A stretch of DNA of 45,253 nt from Sphingobacteriia bacterium. GTDB taxonomy: Bacteria; Bacteroidota; Bacteroidia; NS11-12g; UBA955. The stretch covers positions 1 through 45,253 of the forward strand of contig JAGKXC010000020.1 of NCBI GenBank assembly GCA_021151535.1, written 5' to 3'. Numbering within the stretch: the first letter of the stretch is position 1; each line of letters starts with the position of its first letter. Of the stretch, positions 33,937 through 43,369 are shown piece by piece. Both the position numbers and the translations under genes were made by a program. Below the pieces are notes generated by a model. It did not search any database. It saw nothing but the letters and a program-made list of their open reading frames with translations, and was not told the origin of the DNA.

Positions 33937-36561
33937 ATGAGAAAAAACCGATTATTATTAGTTTTTCTGGCGATTTTCATCGCCCAAAATGCGAATGCCC
34001 AAAATTGCCACCCAAACTTGTACACCGGTTGGCAATACATCAGCGGACCTAATGCCAATTTGAAATTATTCATGAATATTGGATGCGCCGTAGAATTAGA
34101 AGGCTTCGCTTTCAATGACGTAACTGTTTCTGGCAACTTCAATAATTGCATCCAAATCGACCGCAGCAAGGTGATGTATAAAGGAATTGAATATACCCAA
34201 ACCCAATATCCAGATTTATTCATTGGCTTCAACCCCAGCATCGATTGGGCCACAGTTGGATTCAGTGCCACATATCAATTTAACAACAAAACCATTCGTA
34301 TTTCCGAACCCGTAGTTTATTCCGGTCATAGCTTCTCCAATTTGGTAAGTTTTTGGACCATGGAAGAAATGGAGCAATGGAAACGCAACAATCCCAACTT
34401 CACCGTAAAACGCTCCGATTTTTCGTTTAGCAATTTCAAGGTAGGCGATATCACGTTCGAAAATTGCAGCGACATTATCAGCAAAATTCAAGCACTAGAA
34501 TCACAAAAACAGAAAAAAACAAAACTCGACGAACTCTATAAGAACGCTACAACTGATTACAATAGCAACCAATTAGACGCCGCCATGCAAAAAGTGCGAG
34601 AAGGCCTTTCTATCATTAACACTTATAATATTCAGGATCCGAGATTTGATGATTTAAAAAAGAAAATTGAAGATAAAATCGCCAACGACAAGAAAAAAGA
34701 TATCAGCAACAAATTAGACGATTTGTACAACAAGGCTTCTAAAGCGGCTGATGCAAATGATAAGAATGGGGCGATGGGTTACATCAACGAAGCCGAACAA
34801 ATTATAAAAAACGAACAACTTACAGATACAAGATTTGCTGATTTACGCAAAAAATTGGATCAGGCTAGCGCAAACAGTACAAATAAAACATCGTCAGCTG
34901 ATACCGCAAAAACTTCTGAAGACGCCGCAAAAAAATCCGAATCTAACAGCTCCAGTTCAGACCAAAACAGCAGCATGAGCCAAGATGCTCCGCCCTCACA
35001 ACCTGAAGGTCCTACGCAAGCCGAAATTGAAGCGCAGCAAGAGCGCGAACGTTTGAATCGAATGAATGATTACTACAACGAAAGAAATGCCGCCATCAGC
35101 CAAAACACTGAATTGGCAGCCAGCAGCGCCACCCAATTATTGCTGATTTATTATGGCTTGGGCACTTTGATCTACGACAATTTAGACAAGCAGCCAGGAA
35201 ATATCATTAGCGCTCCGGGCTCCGCTTTTGAGATGCAATTGGGTTATTCCATCAGCTCATACCCCATGTTTATCAATGTTACCGACGAAGTATATGATGG
35301 TTACAATTACACGTACGACAATTATTCCGAAGTGCGAAATCCATTCAGTTTAAATATGAATTTGATTACCAACGTATGGTTTCTGCGTGCGCGCAACCTA
35401 GGATTTGCCGCAACAGCGCATGGCACATTGGGCCAAGGTTTGTATTTCCAAAATTTCCAATCGGCTTTAAATGGCGGTTTAAAAGCCTATGCCGGAATAA
35501 AAGGTTTACAATTTTGTGGCGAATACCTAATGGGGGCCCGCAATTTTAGATACAACGATTGGATTGATGCAAAAAAAGTTCAGAAAGGCAGAAGCCAATT
35601 AAAATATCACCAGTTGAAAGCCGGAATCCGATACACCACTGAAACCGAATGGAACGGAACTACACTTTTGAATATCGAATTCATGCCCATGTTTGAAGCC
35701 TATAGAGGCGTCAACTACCTAACCAACGGCAGCTTCCCCATGGGTGTTACTTGGAAAAAAGGCATTGAAATGAGTTTGAAATTCGACAATCGCATGAGTT
35801 TTATCCTACAAGTAAGCGAGCAATATCCGCATAAAGGAAAAGATTTATACGGCTTCAAAACTTATCCCAAATGGTACAGTACCGGATTTTCATTAAGTGT
35901 ATTACGAAACATTGAATTTTACGACAATCAACTGCCATTGATGAGCAAATCCAACATCAACTACTATTTAAGTTCTTTAACCGGCGATGAGATACGCTTT
36001 TTATCGCCTGCAGTTGAATATTTAACCCCAAGCAGTAAACTCACCAATGCTAGGCCTTCAATTCAATCGATCAAAGCTTTTGAATACCGCCACAATGAAG
36101 AAATTTCAGAATCGGCAACGGTAGGAATTGGCGGCAATTTGGGTTATTCTACTTTGGTGTTTCAAAATAAATCCAACAGTAACATCAGCTTTTTATCGCC
36201 CGAAACGGAAAATACGATTAGCTCCGTATATATTTCCGTGCCCGCAGAAATCAAACTTTACATGCCCACTGATTATAATGTGCGGCGATGGATGTCGGTT
36301 GGCGCTACTTACCGCAAAAACCTGTACACGATGTACACCTATCGCGCGGCGTCATCCGATGCTAGTAAAGCTAATTTTGCCACCAAATTACCCGTTACCA
36401 CCGATGGACTATTTTGGACAGCCTCTATTGGAATGGATTACGTAGTTGGCAATTCTGTTATGACCTGCGGGCTGCAATACAAGCGTTCATTGAAATTATT
36501 GACATCGGAAGACAAAACCCGTTTACAGGGTTTAGAACTTGTATTTGGCGTAAAAATTTAA
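33937..36561 (+). CDS. Secreted outer-membrane protein with TPR-like repeats and beta-barrel
   Basis: 874 residues from ATG at 33937 (signal peptide MRKNRLLLVFLAIFIAQNANAQ). Residues about 23-180: a Cys-containing beta domain. Residues about 195-310: two diverged tandem helical repeats of about 64 residues (KLDELYKNATTDYNSNQLDAAMQKV and KLDDLYNKASKAADANDKNGAM, each followed by a DxRFxDLxKK segment), TPR-like. Then a Ser/Asn/Lys-rich linker (about 310-370) and a long C-terminal beta-barrel of about 480 residues, ending in an aromatic strand LELVFGVKI. I recognise no family. The layout suggests a periplasmic helical domain tethered to a barrel. A palindromic operator candidate lies upstream, and a small secreted protein gene starts 4 bp downstream. 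Confidence 0.85.
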   Translation: MRKNRLLLVFLAIFIAQNANAQNCHPNLYTGWQYISGPNANLKLFMNIGCAVELEGFAFNDVTVSGNFNNCIQIDRSKVMYKGIEYTQTQYPDLFIGFNPSIDWATVGFSATYQFNNKTIRISEPVVYSGHSFSNLVSFWTMEEMEQWKRNNPNFTVKRSDFSFSNFKVGDITFENCSDIISKIQALESQKQKKTKLDELYKNATTDYNSNQLDAAMQKVREGLSIINTYNIQDPRFDDLKKKIEDKIANDKKKDISNKLDDLYNKASKAADANDKNGAMGYINEAEQIIKNEQLTDTRFADLRKKLDQASANSTNKTSSADTAKTSEDAAKKSESNSSSSDQNSSMSQDAPPSQPEGPTQAEIEAQQERERLNRMNDYYNERNAAISQNTELAASSATQLLLIYYGLGTLIYDNLDKQPGNIISAPGSAFEMQLGYSISSYPMFINVTDEVYDGYNYTYDNYSEVRNPFSLNMNLITNVWFLRARNLGFAATAHGTLGQGLYFQNFQSALNGGLKAYAGIKGLQFCGEYLMGARNFRYNDWIDAKKVQKGRSQLKYHQLKAGIRYTTETEWNGTTLLNIEFMPMFEAYRGVNYLTNGSFPMGVTWKKGIEMSLKFDNRMSFILQVSEQYPHKGKDLYGFKTYPKWYSTGFSLSVLRNIEFYDNQLPLMSKSNINYYLSSLTGDEIRFLSPAVEYLTPSSKLTNARPSIQSIKAFEYRHNEEISESATVGIGGNLGYSTLVFQNKSNSNISFLSPETENTISSVYISVPAEIKLYMPTDYNVRRWMSVGATYRKNLYTMYTYRAASSDASKANFATKLPVTTDGLFWTASIGMDYVVGNSVMTCGLQYKRSLKLLTSEDKTRLQGLELVFGVKI

Positions 36562-36565
36562 AAAC

Positions 36566-37381
36566 ATGCGAATTTCAAAACTTACAATATTTTGTATTGG
36601 GGCGATTTCCGCCTTACAACTGAATGCACAAATTGATATTAAAGACATGTTAGTAAGCAACGTGGGAAGTCAATATAGTTCCAGTATTGGCGGATGTTTC
36701 CAAGCATTACCTACCCGGAAAAACACTTTACCGGTAACTGGCGGGAACATTAACAATGCTGCGGGAAGTTTCAAACCCGACACGGCTCTTTCACTTGGAA
36801 TTTGTGGTTCGTTGGCTTTTTCACCCTACATGAGCAACCATGCTTTTTACCAATTCTCTGCTGATGGTAGTGCCGACTGGCTGGATCAAGGCAGCGGATA
36901 CCATTTAAATCTCAGACATTTGATTGGCATGGGTTATCAGCGGTTCTTTTTTCTCATCGAATGGAGCAATGCAAAAAAGCAATTTTCATATAACTACAAG
37001 AAGGTAACTTCTTCTTATGCGAGTTATGGCGATTACAACTTAGAGGTGGCGAATTCTTCGTATAAATCCAATCGATTTGGTGCTGGAGTTCGCGTTTATT
37101 TTGGCGATTATTCAACCATTTACAACAATTACCACTATTTGGAATTGATGCGTCTTAAAGAAACTTTTTACGCCCCAACGGTTGCAGAATCTGCAGGTTA
37201 TCGTTTGGCATACAACCACAATTCTTTCGGTTTGCATGTTGAGTATTTTCCCAAGCATTTGGCAAGGGGAATCAATTACACTACCACTTTGGTACCCAAT
37301 CTTACCCAAACAGGCTTGATGTTTCAATTAGGATGTAGTGTAAGATTTAATTCTTCCAGAAAAATCAATTTGCCGTTATAA
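36566..37381 (+). CDS. Secreted/outer-membrane protein, partner of the upstream barrel gene
   Basis: 271 residues. Signal peptide MRISKLTIFCIGAISALQLNAQ. The rest is Tyr/Ser/Asn-rich alternating strands (YHLNLRHLIGMGYQRFFFLIEW, SFGLHVEYFPKHLARGINYT, LMFQLGCSVRFNSSRKINLPL), consistent with a small beta-barrel of perhaps 10-12 strands. Some stretches (a VRVYFGDYSTIYNNYHYLEL-like segment) resemble the barrel part of the upstream protein only in general character. The ATG lies 4 bp after the upstream stop, so the two genes are co-transcribed and perhaps co-assembled. I recognise no family. A shared bidirectional terminator follows. Confidence 0.8.
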   Translation: MRISKLTIFCIGAISALQLNAQIDIKDMLVSNVGSQYSSSIGGCFQALPTRKNTLPVTGGNINNAAGSFKPDTALSLGICGSLAFSPYMSNHAFYQFSADGSADWLDQGSGYHLNLRHLIGMGYQRFFFLIEWSNAKKQFSYNYKKVTSSYASYGDYNLEVANSSYKSNRFGAGVRVYFGDYSTIYNNYHYLELMRLKETFYAPTVAESAGYRLAYNHNSFGLHVEYFPKHLARGINYTTTLVPNLTQTGLMFQLGCSVRFNSSRKINLPL

Positions 37382-37383
37382 AT

Positions 37384-37411
37384 AAAAAGACCGCCCCTTG
37401 AGGCGGTCTTT
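37384..37411. terminator. Bidirectional terminator between convergent genes
   Basis: Perfect 10-bp stem AAAGACCGCC (37386-37395) / GGCGGTCTTT (37402-37411) with a 6-nt loop, A-run on the left and T-run on the right. It serves the plus-strand secreted protein gene and the minus-strand propeller gene. Confidence 0.85.
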
Positions 37412-37432
37412 ACACATCTTAAAAAAGGATTT

Positions 37433-39577
37433 TTACTTTACGATCACAACTGACTCACTAGCACCCAATTGCACATCTTTCAATTGGTAAACGCCAGCTG
37501 CAATGCCCGAAATATTCAATTCCATAGACTTTCCATTTTGCAAATCGTTGCCTAAAACCGAAAATTCTCTGATTGTTTTTCCTTGCATATCCAATAGTTG
37601 AAACTTTTGCATACTTGCAGGAACTGCCAATGCTTCAGTATTTACAGAAACAAATAATTGTTGCTTTGCAGGATTAGGGTAAACATTCCAAACACTAGCA
37701 AAAGCTGGAGCTTTAACGCTGTTGGCTTTTAACGTAACAGCATTGCGCATAACGCTCATAACTGGATCAGTTACAAACCAAGCGTCGAACCCAACGTGCA
37801 CCATTCCAAATACGGCATTATCACCCAATGGATTGGTTGGCGATGAATAATTCACTTCCACACCATCTTTCATGTAAACCACACCCAAGTCTGAGCAAAA
37901 CCAAGGTTCAGCATTGGTATCAAATTGTACATCATACAAATAACTGAACTTCATTTTCATAGAATTGCTGGAATAATTTGTCCAAGTACCATTCTTCAAT
38001 ACCGCATACCCACCATAATAACCCAAGTACACATCGCCAGCTTTGTTGCTGCGAACTACAGTTAAAAAGTCGTTATCAAAAGTTGTTAAACTAGCTTTTA
38101 TTGTTGTAAAATTGGTTCCATCATATTTCACCAATCCACCGCCCCAAGTGATTGCCCAAAGGTTGCCGTTTTTATCGCAATGAACACCAAAAATACCATC
38201 TGCAGGCACTTTACCAGAAGCCTTATTGTAAGTAGTTGAAGTCATTCCATCGAATTTCACCAAACCGCTATCGGTAGCAAGCCAGATTACGTCGTTTTTA
38301 TCAATAGCGATATCGTAGATATAAGCATCAGGGAAGTTTGAAGTAAACATATCAAAGTTCTCCCAAGTGCTTGGCGCTGTAAATTTGATTAAGCCCGCGC
38401 TGAATGCAATCCAAACATTGTTTTTAGAATCAAATTCAATATCCAACATATAATCATCCATGATACCTGTACCATTTGAATTATAGGTTGTCCAATTTTT
38501 TCCATCGTATTTATAAATTGCGGCATATCCTGCTACCCAAACATTTCCGGCAGCATCTTTTTTAATGGAATATGTTCCAGCAGTTTCAAGCACACCCGCA
38601 TCAGCAGGGCTTAACTTTGTCCAGGTATTATTTTTCCCAACACTCAAACCATGATTTTTATGCGAAGTATAAATTTCACCTTGGTATCCTGTTAAAGTGA
38701 ACACAGCATCAGATTGTAAGCCTTCATTAGGACCTACAGTAGAGAAGCTGCTACCGTCATAAATCGCCAATCCTCCACCTTCACCGGCGATATACACTTT
38801 ACCACCCAACACCATGATATCATTGATTTGATTCATGTAGAAGCCCATGTCAAAGCCCATGTATTGTTTAGATACGCCACCTTTCACTTCATAAAATCCA
38901 TGATTCTGGGTTCCGATATACATGTTACCAGCAGCATTAAATTTAATGGCCTGAACTTGAACATAATCAACAGTATCCAAACCAAAATCTGTGCGGGTAG
39001 ACCAGGCAGAACCATTATAGGTCCAAATTTCCTTACCAAATCCACCAAACCACGGATTGTTATTTTTATCGATGCCGCAGGTTAATGGGTAATCGTTAAA
39101 AAATCCAGCAGATTTGGTTTCATTGTAAGACGTCCAACTACCGTTTTTATAACGGTGAACCCCAGGATATTGCACAACCCAAACATCGCCATTAGAAGCA
39201 ACGTCTACGCGGGTTATTTCATTGGTAGTAAAACTTGCATTGGCTCTGGTAAAAGTTTCCCAACCGCCAGTAATGGAGTGCATCAAACCAGAATCAGTGC
39301 CTACCCACAAGCTTCCATCAGGAGCAACGGCGATAGAACTAATGTGGTTGCTAACCAATTTGTTTTTGAAATAATTGTAACTGGTAAATGAGTTACCAGA
39401 ACGCGATAGTAATCCATCATCAGTTGTACCAAACCAGAAATTGCCAGTAGAATCTGCGGCGGCACAAGTAATCTTTGCCATACCATTTCCGTAGAAAGAT
39501 TCCCAGGTTTGAGCTTGTAAAGCTGGGGCGATAAATGCCCAACCAAGACTCAAATAAATGAGTATTTTTTTCTTCAT
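37433..39577 (-). CDS. Secreted beta-propeller protein with T9SS sorting domain
   Basis: 714 residues from ATG at 39577 (MKKKILIYLSLGWAFIAPALQAQ signal peptide); TTG at 39586 is unlikely because the promoter element overlaps it. The body consists of many repeats of the two-component-regulator propeller (Reg_prop) type: DSTGNFWFGTTDDGLLSR, APDGSLWVGTDSGLMH, DKNDVIWLATDSGLVKFDG, KNGNLWAITWGGGLVKYDG. It may contain two seven-bladed propellers. The last 85 residues are a T9SS type A sorting domain (VWNVYPNPAKQQLFVSV to GVYQLKDVQLGASESVVIVK). It is probably a cell-surface or secreted protein of unknown ligand, divergent from prfC. Confidence 0.9.
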   Translation of the reverse strand: MKKKILIYLSLGWAFIAPALQAQTWESFYGNGMAKITCAAADSTGNFWFGTTDDGLLSRSGNSFTSYNYFKNKLVSNHISSIAVAPDGSLWVGTDSGLMHSITGGWETFTRANASFTTNEITRVDVASNGDVWVVQYPGVHRYKNGSWTSYNETKSAGFFNDYPLTCGIDKNNNPWFGGFGKEIWTYNGSAWSTRTDFGLDTVDYVQVQAIKFNAAGNMYIGTQNHGFYEVKGGVSKQYMGFDMGFYMNQINDIMVLGGKVYIAGEGGGLAIYDGSSFSTVGPNEGLQSDAVFTLTGYQGEIYTSHKNHGLSVGKNNTWTKLSPADAGVLETAGTYSIKKDAAGNVWVAGYAAIYKYDGKNWTTYNSNGTGIMDDYMLDIEFDSKNNVWIAFSAGLIKFTAPSTWENFDMFTSNFPDAYIYDIAIDKNDVIWLATDSGLVKFDGMTSTTYNKASGKVPADGIFGVHCDKNGNLWAITWGGGLVKYDGTNFTTIKASLTTFDNDFLTVVRSNKAGDVYLGYYGGYAVLKNGTWTNYSSNSMKMKFSYLYDVQFDTNAEPWFCSDLGVVYMKDGVEVNYSSPTNPLGDNAVFGMVHVGFDAWFVTDPVMSVMRNAVTLKANSVKAPAFASVWNVYPNPAKQQLFVSVNTEALAVPASMQKFQLLDMQGKTIREFSVLGNDLQNGKSMELNISGIAAGVYQLKDVQLGASESVVIVK

Positions 39578-39583
39578 GCGCTT

Positions 39584-39591
39584 CAAAATTA
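39584..39591 (-). promoter_or_regulatory. -7 promoter element of the propeller gene
   Basis: Plus-strand CAAAATTA is TAATTTTG on the minus strand, 6 nt before the ATG at 39577, with CAAA (TTTG) at 39612-39615, a 20-nt spacing. Confidence 0.6.
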
Positions 39592-39632
39592 ATGATTTAG
39601 CCGCTTTTGAACAAATTTCATGCCTTTCATCT

Positions 39633-39640
39633 TAACTTTG
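39633..39640 (+). promoter_or_regulatory. -7 promoter element of prfC
   Basis: TAACTTTG with TTTTG at 39605-39609 as -33 box (23-nt spacing), 12 nt before the ATG at 39653. It rules against the in-frame ATG at 39620, which lies upstream of it. Confidence 0.6.
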
Positions 39641-39652
39641 CGGCTCTATTCT

Positions 39653-41236
39653 ATGGCCTACGAATCGGAAATATCCAAAAGAAAAACTTTCGCCATTATC
39701 GCTCACCCAGACGCCGGTAAAACTACTTTAACAGAGAAGTTTTTGTTGTTTGGCGGACAGATACAAACCGCCGGTGCAGTTAAAAGCAACAAAATCACCA
39801 AAGCCACCACTTCGGATTTCATGGAAATTGAAAAACAAAGAGGTATTTCGGTTGCTACATCGGTAATGACCTTTGAATACAAAGGCAAAATGGTGAACAT
39901 TCTCGATACACCGGGTCACAAAGACTTCGCCGAAGATACATATCGAACATTAACTGCGGTTGATAGTGTAATTTTGGTGGTAGACTGCGTAAAAGGTGTA
40001 GAGGAACAAACCGAAAAACTCATGGAAGTTTGCAGGATGCGCGATACGCCGGTTATCATTTTTGTGAACAAAATGGACCGTGAGGGTAAAGATCCATTCG
40101 ATTTATTAGAAGAATTAGAAGGCAAACTCAATATTGGCGTGCATCCCATGAGTTGGCCCATCAACGGCGGTAAGGAATTTAAAGGTGTTTACTTACTCCC
40201 TACCCAATCGTTGAATTTGTTTGAAAGCACAAAAACAAAAGTAGCGGACGATGTTATTAAGATTAACGGACTTTCAGACAAGCAGTTAGACCAAATACTC
40301 CCTGCCAAAGACGTTGAAAAATTAAGGGAAGACGCAGAGTTACTGGAAGGTGTTTATGGCGATTTAGACAGTCAGGATTACCTAACAGGAACTACCGCTC
40401 CCGTTTTCTTTGGATCGGCGTTAAACAACTTTGGTATCCAAGAAATGTTGGATACATTTATTGAAATCGCCCCGAATCCCAAAGCCCGCGTTACTTCTAC
40501 CCGTGAAGTGGAGCCTACTGAAACCAAGTTTAGCGGATTTGTATTTAAAATTCACGCCAACTTAGATCCCCGTCACCGCGATCGCATTGCGTTTTTGCGC
40601 GTTTGCAGTGGAAAATTCGAAAGAAATAAAAACTATAAACACGTTCGATTAGAAAAGCAATTCAAATTCGCCAATCCGTACATGTTTATGGCACAAAGCA
40701 AGGAAGTAATGGACTCTGCATTTCCGGGTGATGTGGTGGGTTTATACGATACTGGTAATTTTAAAATTGGCGATACTTTAAGCGAAGGTGAAAACTTCAT
40801 GTTCAAAGGAATTCCAAGCTTCTCCCCTGAAATTTTCAAGGAATTGATCAATACAGATCCGATGAAAAGCAAGCAGTTAGAAAAAGGAATTGAGCAATTA
40901 ACAGATGAAGGTTTGGCCAGCTTATTTGTTCAAGAATTGGGCAACAGAAGATTCGTTGGAACCGTGGGTGAACTGCAGTTTGAGGTGTTACAATATCGCC
41001 TTGAACACGAATACGGAGCCAAATGTAGATTTGAAGCCCGCTCCATCCACAAAGCTTGCTGGTTAAGCGGTTCGGAAGCCGATTTGAAAGATTTTATGAA
41101 ATATCGCCAGAATAATATCGCTTATGACAAAGACAAAAACCCAGTGTTTTTGGCCGAAACAGCGTTTATTCTCAAAATGGCGGAAGACAAATATCCTGAT
41201 ATCACCTTCCACACTACAAGCGAATTTAAGGTGTAA
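39653..41236 (+). CDS. prfC: Peptide chain release factor 3 (RF3)
   Basis: 527 residues. A GTPase that recycles RF1/RF2 from the ribosome after peptide release. G1 AHPDAGKTTLTE, G2 region KQRGISV, G3 DTPGHKDFAEDTYR, G4 NKMDREG, then EF-Tu-like domain II (SGFVFKIHANLDPRHRDRIAFLRV) and the RF3-specific domain III (QELGNRRFVGTVGELQFEVLQYRLEHEYGAKCRFE). The length matches E. coli RF3 (529). The start ATG at 39653 (MAYESEISKRKTF) is chosen because the promoter element at 39633-39640 excludes the ATG at 39620. lpdA follows 38 bp downstream with its own TATCTTCG element. Confidence 0.96.
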   Translation: MAYESEISKRKTFAIIAHPDAGKTTLTEKFLLFGGQIQTAGAVKSNKITKATTSDFMEIEKQRGISVATSVMTFEYKGKMVNILDTPGHKDFAEDTYRTLTAVDSVILVVDCVKGVEEQTEKLMEVCRMRDTPVIIFVNKMDREGKDPFDLLEELEGKLNIGVHPMSWPINGGKEFKGVYLLPTQSLNLFESTKTKVADDVIKINGLSDKQLDQILPAKDVEKLREDAELLEGVYGDLDSQDYLTGTTAPVFFGSALNNFGIQEMLDTFIEIAPNPKARVTSTREVEPTETKFSGFVFKIHANLDPRHRDRIAFLRVCSGKFERNKNYKHVRLEKQFKFANPYMFMAQSKEVMDSAFPGDVVGLYDTGNFKIGDTLSEGENFMFKGIPSFSPEIFKELINTDPMKSKQLEKGIEQLTDEGLASLFVQELGNRRFVGTVGELQFEVLQYRLEHEYGAKCRFEARSIHKACWLSGSEADLKDFMKYRQNNIAYDKDKNPVFLAETAFILKMAEDKYPDITFHTTSEFKV

Positions 41237-41274
41237 ATATCCTATCTTCGCATCATCATTTGAATACCATCATC

Positions 41275-42660
41275 ATGAAATTCGATATTGTTGTTATTGG
41301 CAGCGGACCTGGTGGCTATGTAGCAGCCATCCGTGCCTCTCAGTTGGGCAAAAAAGTTGCCATCATCGAGAAAGCCGATTTAGGCGGCGTTTGTTTGAAC
41401 TGGGGTTGTATCCCAACCAAAGCGCTTTTGAAAAGTGCTCAGGTGTTTGATTATATCAATCACGCAGCCGATTACGGAATTCAGGTTGCTGATTACAAAG
41501 CTGATTTCGACGGCATGGTTAAGCGCTCTCGTGGCGTAGCCGAAGGCATGAGCAAAGGAATCGCCTTCTTGATGAAAAAGAACAAAATCGAAGTGATCAA
41601 AGGAACTGCGAAATTGGCCGGTAAAGGCAAAATTTCAGTTTCTGGCGATAGCGGAAATAGCACCGTTGAAGCCGATCATATCATTTTGGCTACTGGCGCT
41701 CGCTCTCGCGAGTTACCAAACATCAAAATCGACGGTAAGCACGTTATCGGTTACCGAGAAGCCATGGTATTGCCAAAACAACCCAAAGAAATGTTAATCA
41801 TCGGTTCTGGTGCAATCGGAATGGAGTTCGCATACTTCTATTCTAGCATCGGCACCAAAGTAACCATCGTGGAATTCATGAACCGCATCCTTCCTATCGA
41901 AGATGAGGAAGTGAGCAAAGCCATGGCCACTGTTTATAAGAAAAGAGGCATCGACATCCTTACTGAAAGTGCAGTAGAGAAAGTTGACATCAAGGGCGAT
42001 CGTTGTCATGTTACCGTTAAAACCAAAACTGGCGAACAAACTTTTGAAACGGATATCGTGTTGAGCGCTGCTGGTGTTCAAACAAACTTGGAAAACCTAG
42101 GTTTGGAAGAAATGGGCATCAAAACTGATAAAGGAAAAGTAATGGTAGACGAGTTCTATCAAACTTCTGCTCCTGGCGTTTACGCCATTGGCGATATCGT
42201 GCCAGGTCCTGCGTTGGCTCACGTGGCTTCTGCTGAAGGTATCATTTGCGTTGAGGCGATTTGCGGTCACCACCCAGAGCCTTTGAACTATGGTAACATC
42301 CCTGGTTGTACTTATACCCACCCTGAAGTGGCGAGTGTAGGCTACACCGAAGCGCAAGCAAAAGAAAAAGGTTATGAAATCGTAGTAGGTAAGTTCCCAT
42401 TCAGTGCAAGTGGTAAAGCTTCTGCTGGCGGACACAAAGACGGTTTTGTAAAAGTAATTTTTGATAAGAAGTACGGCGAATGGTTGGGCTGCCACATGGT
42501 AGGCGAAGGCGTTACCGACATGATTATCGAAGCGGTAGTTGCTAGAAACCTAGAAACTACAGGCCATGAGATTTTGAAGAGCATTCACCCTCACCCAACC
42601 ATGAGTGAAGCGGTGATGGAAGCGGTTGCTCAAGCTTATGGCGAGTGCATCCACTTGTAA
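41275..42660 (+). CDS. lpdA: Dihydrolipoyl dehydrogenase
   Basis: 461 residues. The E3 component of 2-oxo acid dehydrogenase complexes (EC 1.8.1.4). FAD-binding GSGPGGYVAAIRASQLG at the N-terminus, redox-active disulfide GGVCLNWGCIPTKAL, NAD-binding IIGSGAIGMEFAYF, second FAD segment GVYAIGDIVPGPALAHVASAEG and the C-terminal catalytic His-Glu region HPHPTMSEAVMEA. Length is normal. ATG at 41275 (MKFDIVVIGSGPGG) is preferred over the TTG at 41260. A TATCTTCG element at 41243-41250 is a plausible -7 box. The E1/E2 genes are not in the window. Confidence 0.97.
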   Translation: MKFDIVVIGSGPGGYVAAIRASQLGKKVAIIEKADLGGVCLNWGCIPTKALLKSAQVFDYINHAADYGIQVADYKADFDGMVKRSRGVAEGMSKGIAFLMKKNKIEVIKGTAKLAGKGKISVSGDSGNSTVEADHIILATGARSRELPNIKIDGKHVIGYREAMVLPKQPKEMLIIGSGAIGMEFAYFYSSIGTKVTIVEFMNRILPIEDEEVSKAMATVYKKRGIDILTESAVEKVDIKGDRCHVTVKTKTGEQTFETDIVLSAAGVQTNLENLGLEEMGIKTDKGKVMVDEFYQTSAPGVYAIGDIVPGPALAHVASAEGIICVEAICGHHPEPLNYGNIPGCTYTHPEVASVGYTEAQAKEKGYEIVVGKFPFSASGKASAGGHKDGFVKVIFDKKYGEWLGCHMVGEGVTDMIIEAVVARNLETTGHEILKSIHPHPTMSEAVMEAVAQAYGECIHL

Positions 42661-42680
42661 AATCTAATTGAGACTCTATA

Positions 42681-42710
42681 AAAAAAGACCGCCGGTGGCG
42701 GTCTTTTTTT
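42681..42710. terminator. Bidirectional terminator between lpdA and the GyrI-like gene
   Basis: 12-bp stem AAAAAGACCGCC (42682-42693) / GGCGGTCTTTTT (42697-42708) with a 3-nt loop, flanked by A and T runs. It serves both convergent genes. Its GACCGCC core is shared with the terminator at 37384-37411. Confidence 0.9.
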
Positions 42711-42731
42711 ATGCGTAAACCTTTATAATTC

Positions 42732-43316
42732 TTAGTCTTTCCAACACATTACAAAATGTGTTTTCTTTGGCAAATACATTTCGTAAACTTGGGTAATTTT
42801 AGCCGCCTCAACCTCTTTGGGGTGATCGTTCAAAAACTGATGCAACGCAGGATAAGCACGCATGATGGCAATGATCATCGCCGCCATGTTGGGCGTATTT
42901 TGCTCCACTACCAATGCATTCCCGGCCTGAATCTCATAATACTTCGCATCAGGAAACTGCTTCATGAATGCCAAACTATCTTCTGTTGTGAAAATCTGAA
43001 CGCCTGCAAAACTTCTCAAAGAATCTTCTTTCTTTTCCTGAGGATTATCAAAATAAACCCCAAAAGAAACACGATCTTTTTCTGTAATTTCATCAGAGGT
43101 GCTGTCTTTCCAGCCCATTTTTTTACAACCAACGGCGATTTTCTTGAATACTTCACCAATTTTTTGATACGAACCCTGATGGTACAAGCCCATTAACTTA
43201 TACTTCTCAGATTTGGTACGTACCACTTCTAATTTTTGAAATGCACCGTTGTAAACCAAAAATACCAGCAACAACAATACAATAGCGCCTAGCGCAATAG
43301 CAATTTTCTTCATCAT
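42732..43316 (-). CDS. Membrane-anchored GyrI-like domain protein
   Basis: 194 residues. One N-terminal transmembrane helix (IAIALGAIVLLLLVFLVYNG, about 5-25), then a GyrI/AraC-effector-like domain: YKLMGLYHQGSYQKIGEVFKKIA, VSFGVYFDNPQEKKEDS, FAGVQIFTTEDS, YYEIQAGNALVVEQNTPNMAAM, and YEMYLPKKTHFVMCW at the end. Stand-alone GyrI-like domains bind small molecules or hydrolyse reactive ones in some SOUL/GyrI proteins; attaching one to the membrane places it most likely in the periplasm. The ligand is unknown. The start is the first of two ATG codons (43316 or 43313). A TAACTTCG element lies 7 nt upstream. Confidence 0.75.
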   Translation of the reverse strand: MMKKIAIALGAIVLLLLVFLVYNGAFQKLEVVRTKSEKYKLMGLYHQGSYQKIGEVFKKIAVGCKKMGWKDSTSDEITEKDRVSFGVYFDNPQEKKEDSLRSFAGVQIFTTEDSLAFMKQFPDAKYYEIQAGNALVVEQNTPNMAAMIIAIMRAYPALHQFLNDHPKEVEAAKITQVYEMYLPKKTHFVMCWKD

Positions 43317-43323
43317 AGCGATG

Positions 43324-43331
43324 CGAAGTTA
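43324..43331 (-). promoter_or_regulatory. -7-like element of the GyrI-like gene
   Basis: Plus-strand CGAAGTTA reads TAACTTCG on the minus strand (one mismatch to TAnnTTTG), 7 nt before the start at 43316. No clear -33 box. Confidence 0.4.
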
Positions 43332-43369
43332 AATACATTCTTGCATTTCCTAACACCCCAGCAAAAACG

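Noticed and set aside
37384..42710. Shared GACCGCC terminator stem as a repeated mobile element
   Set aside because: Only the stem core is shared between 37384-37411 and 42681-42710. Loops and flanks differ, which fits ordinary terminators.
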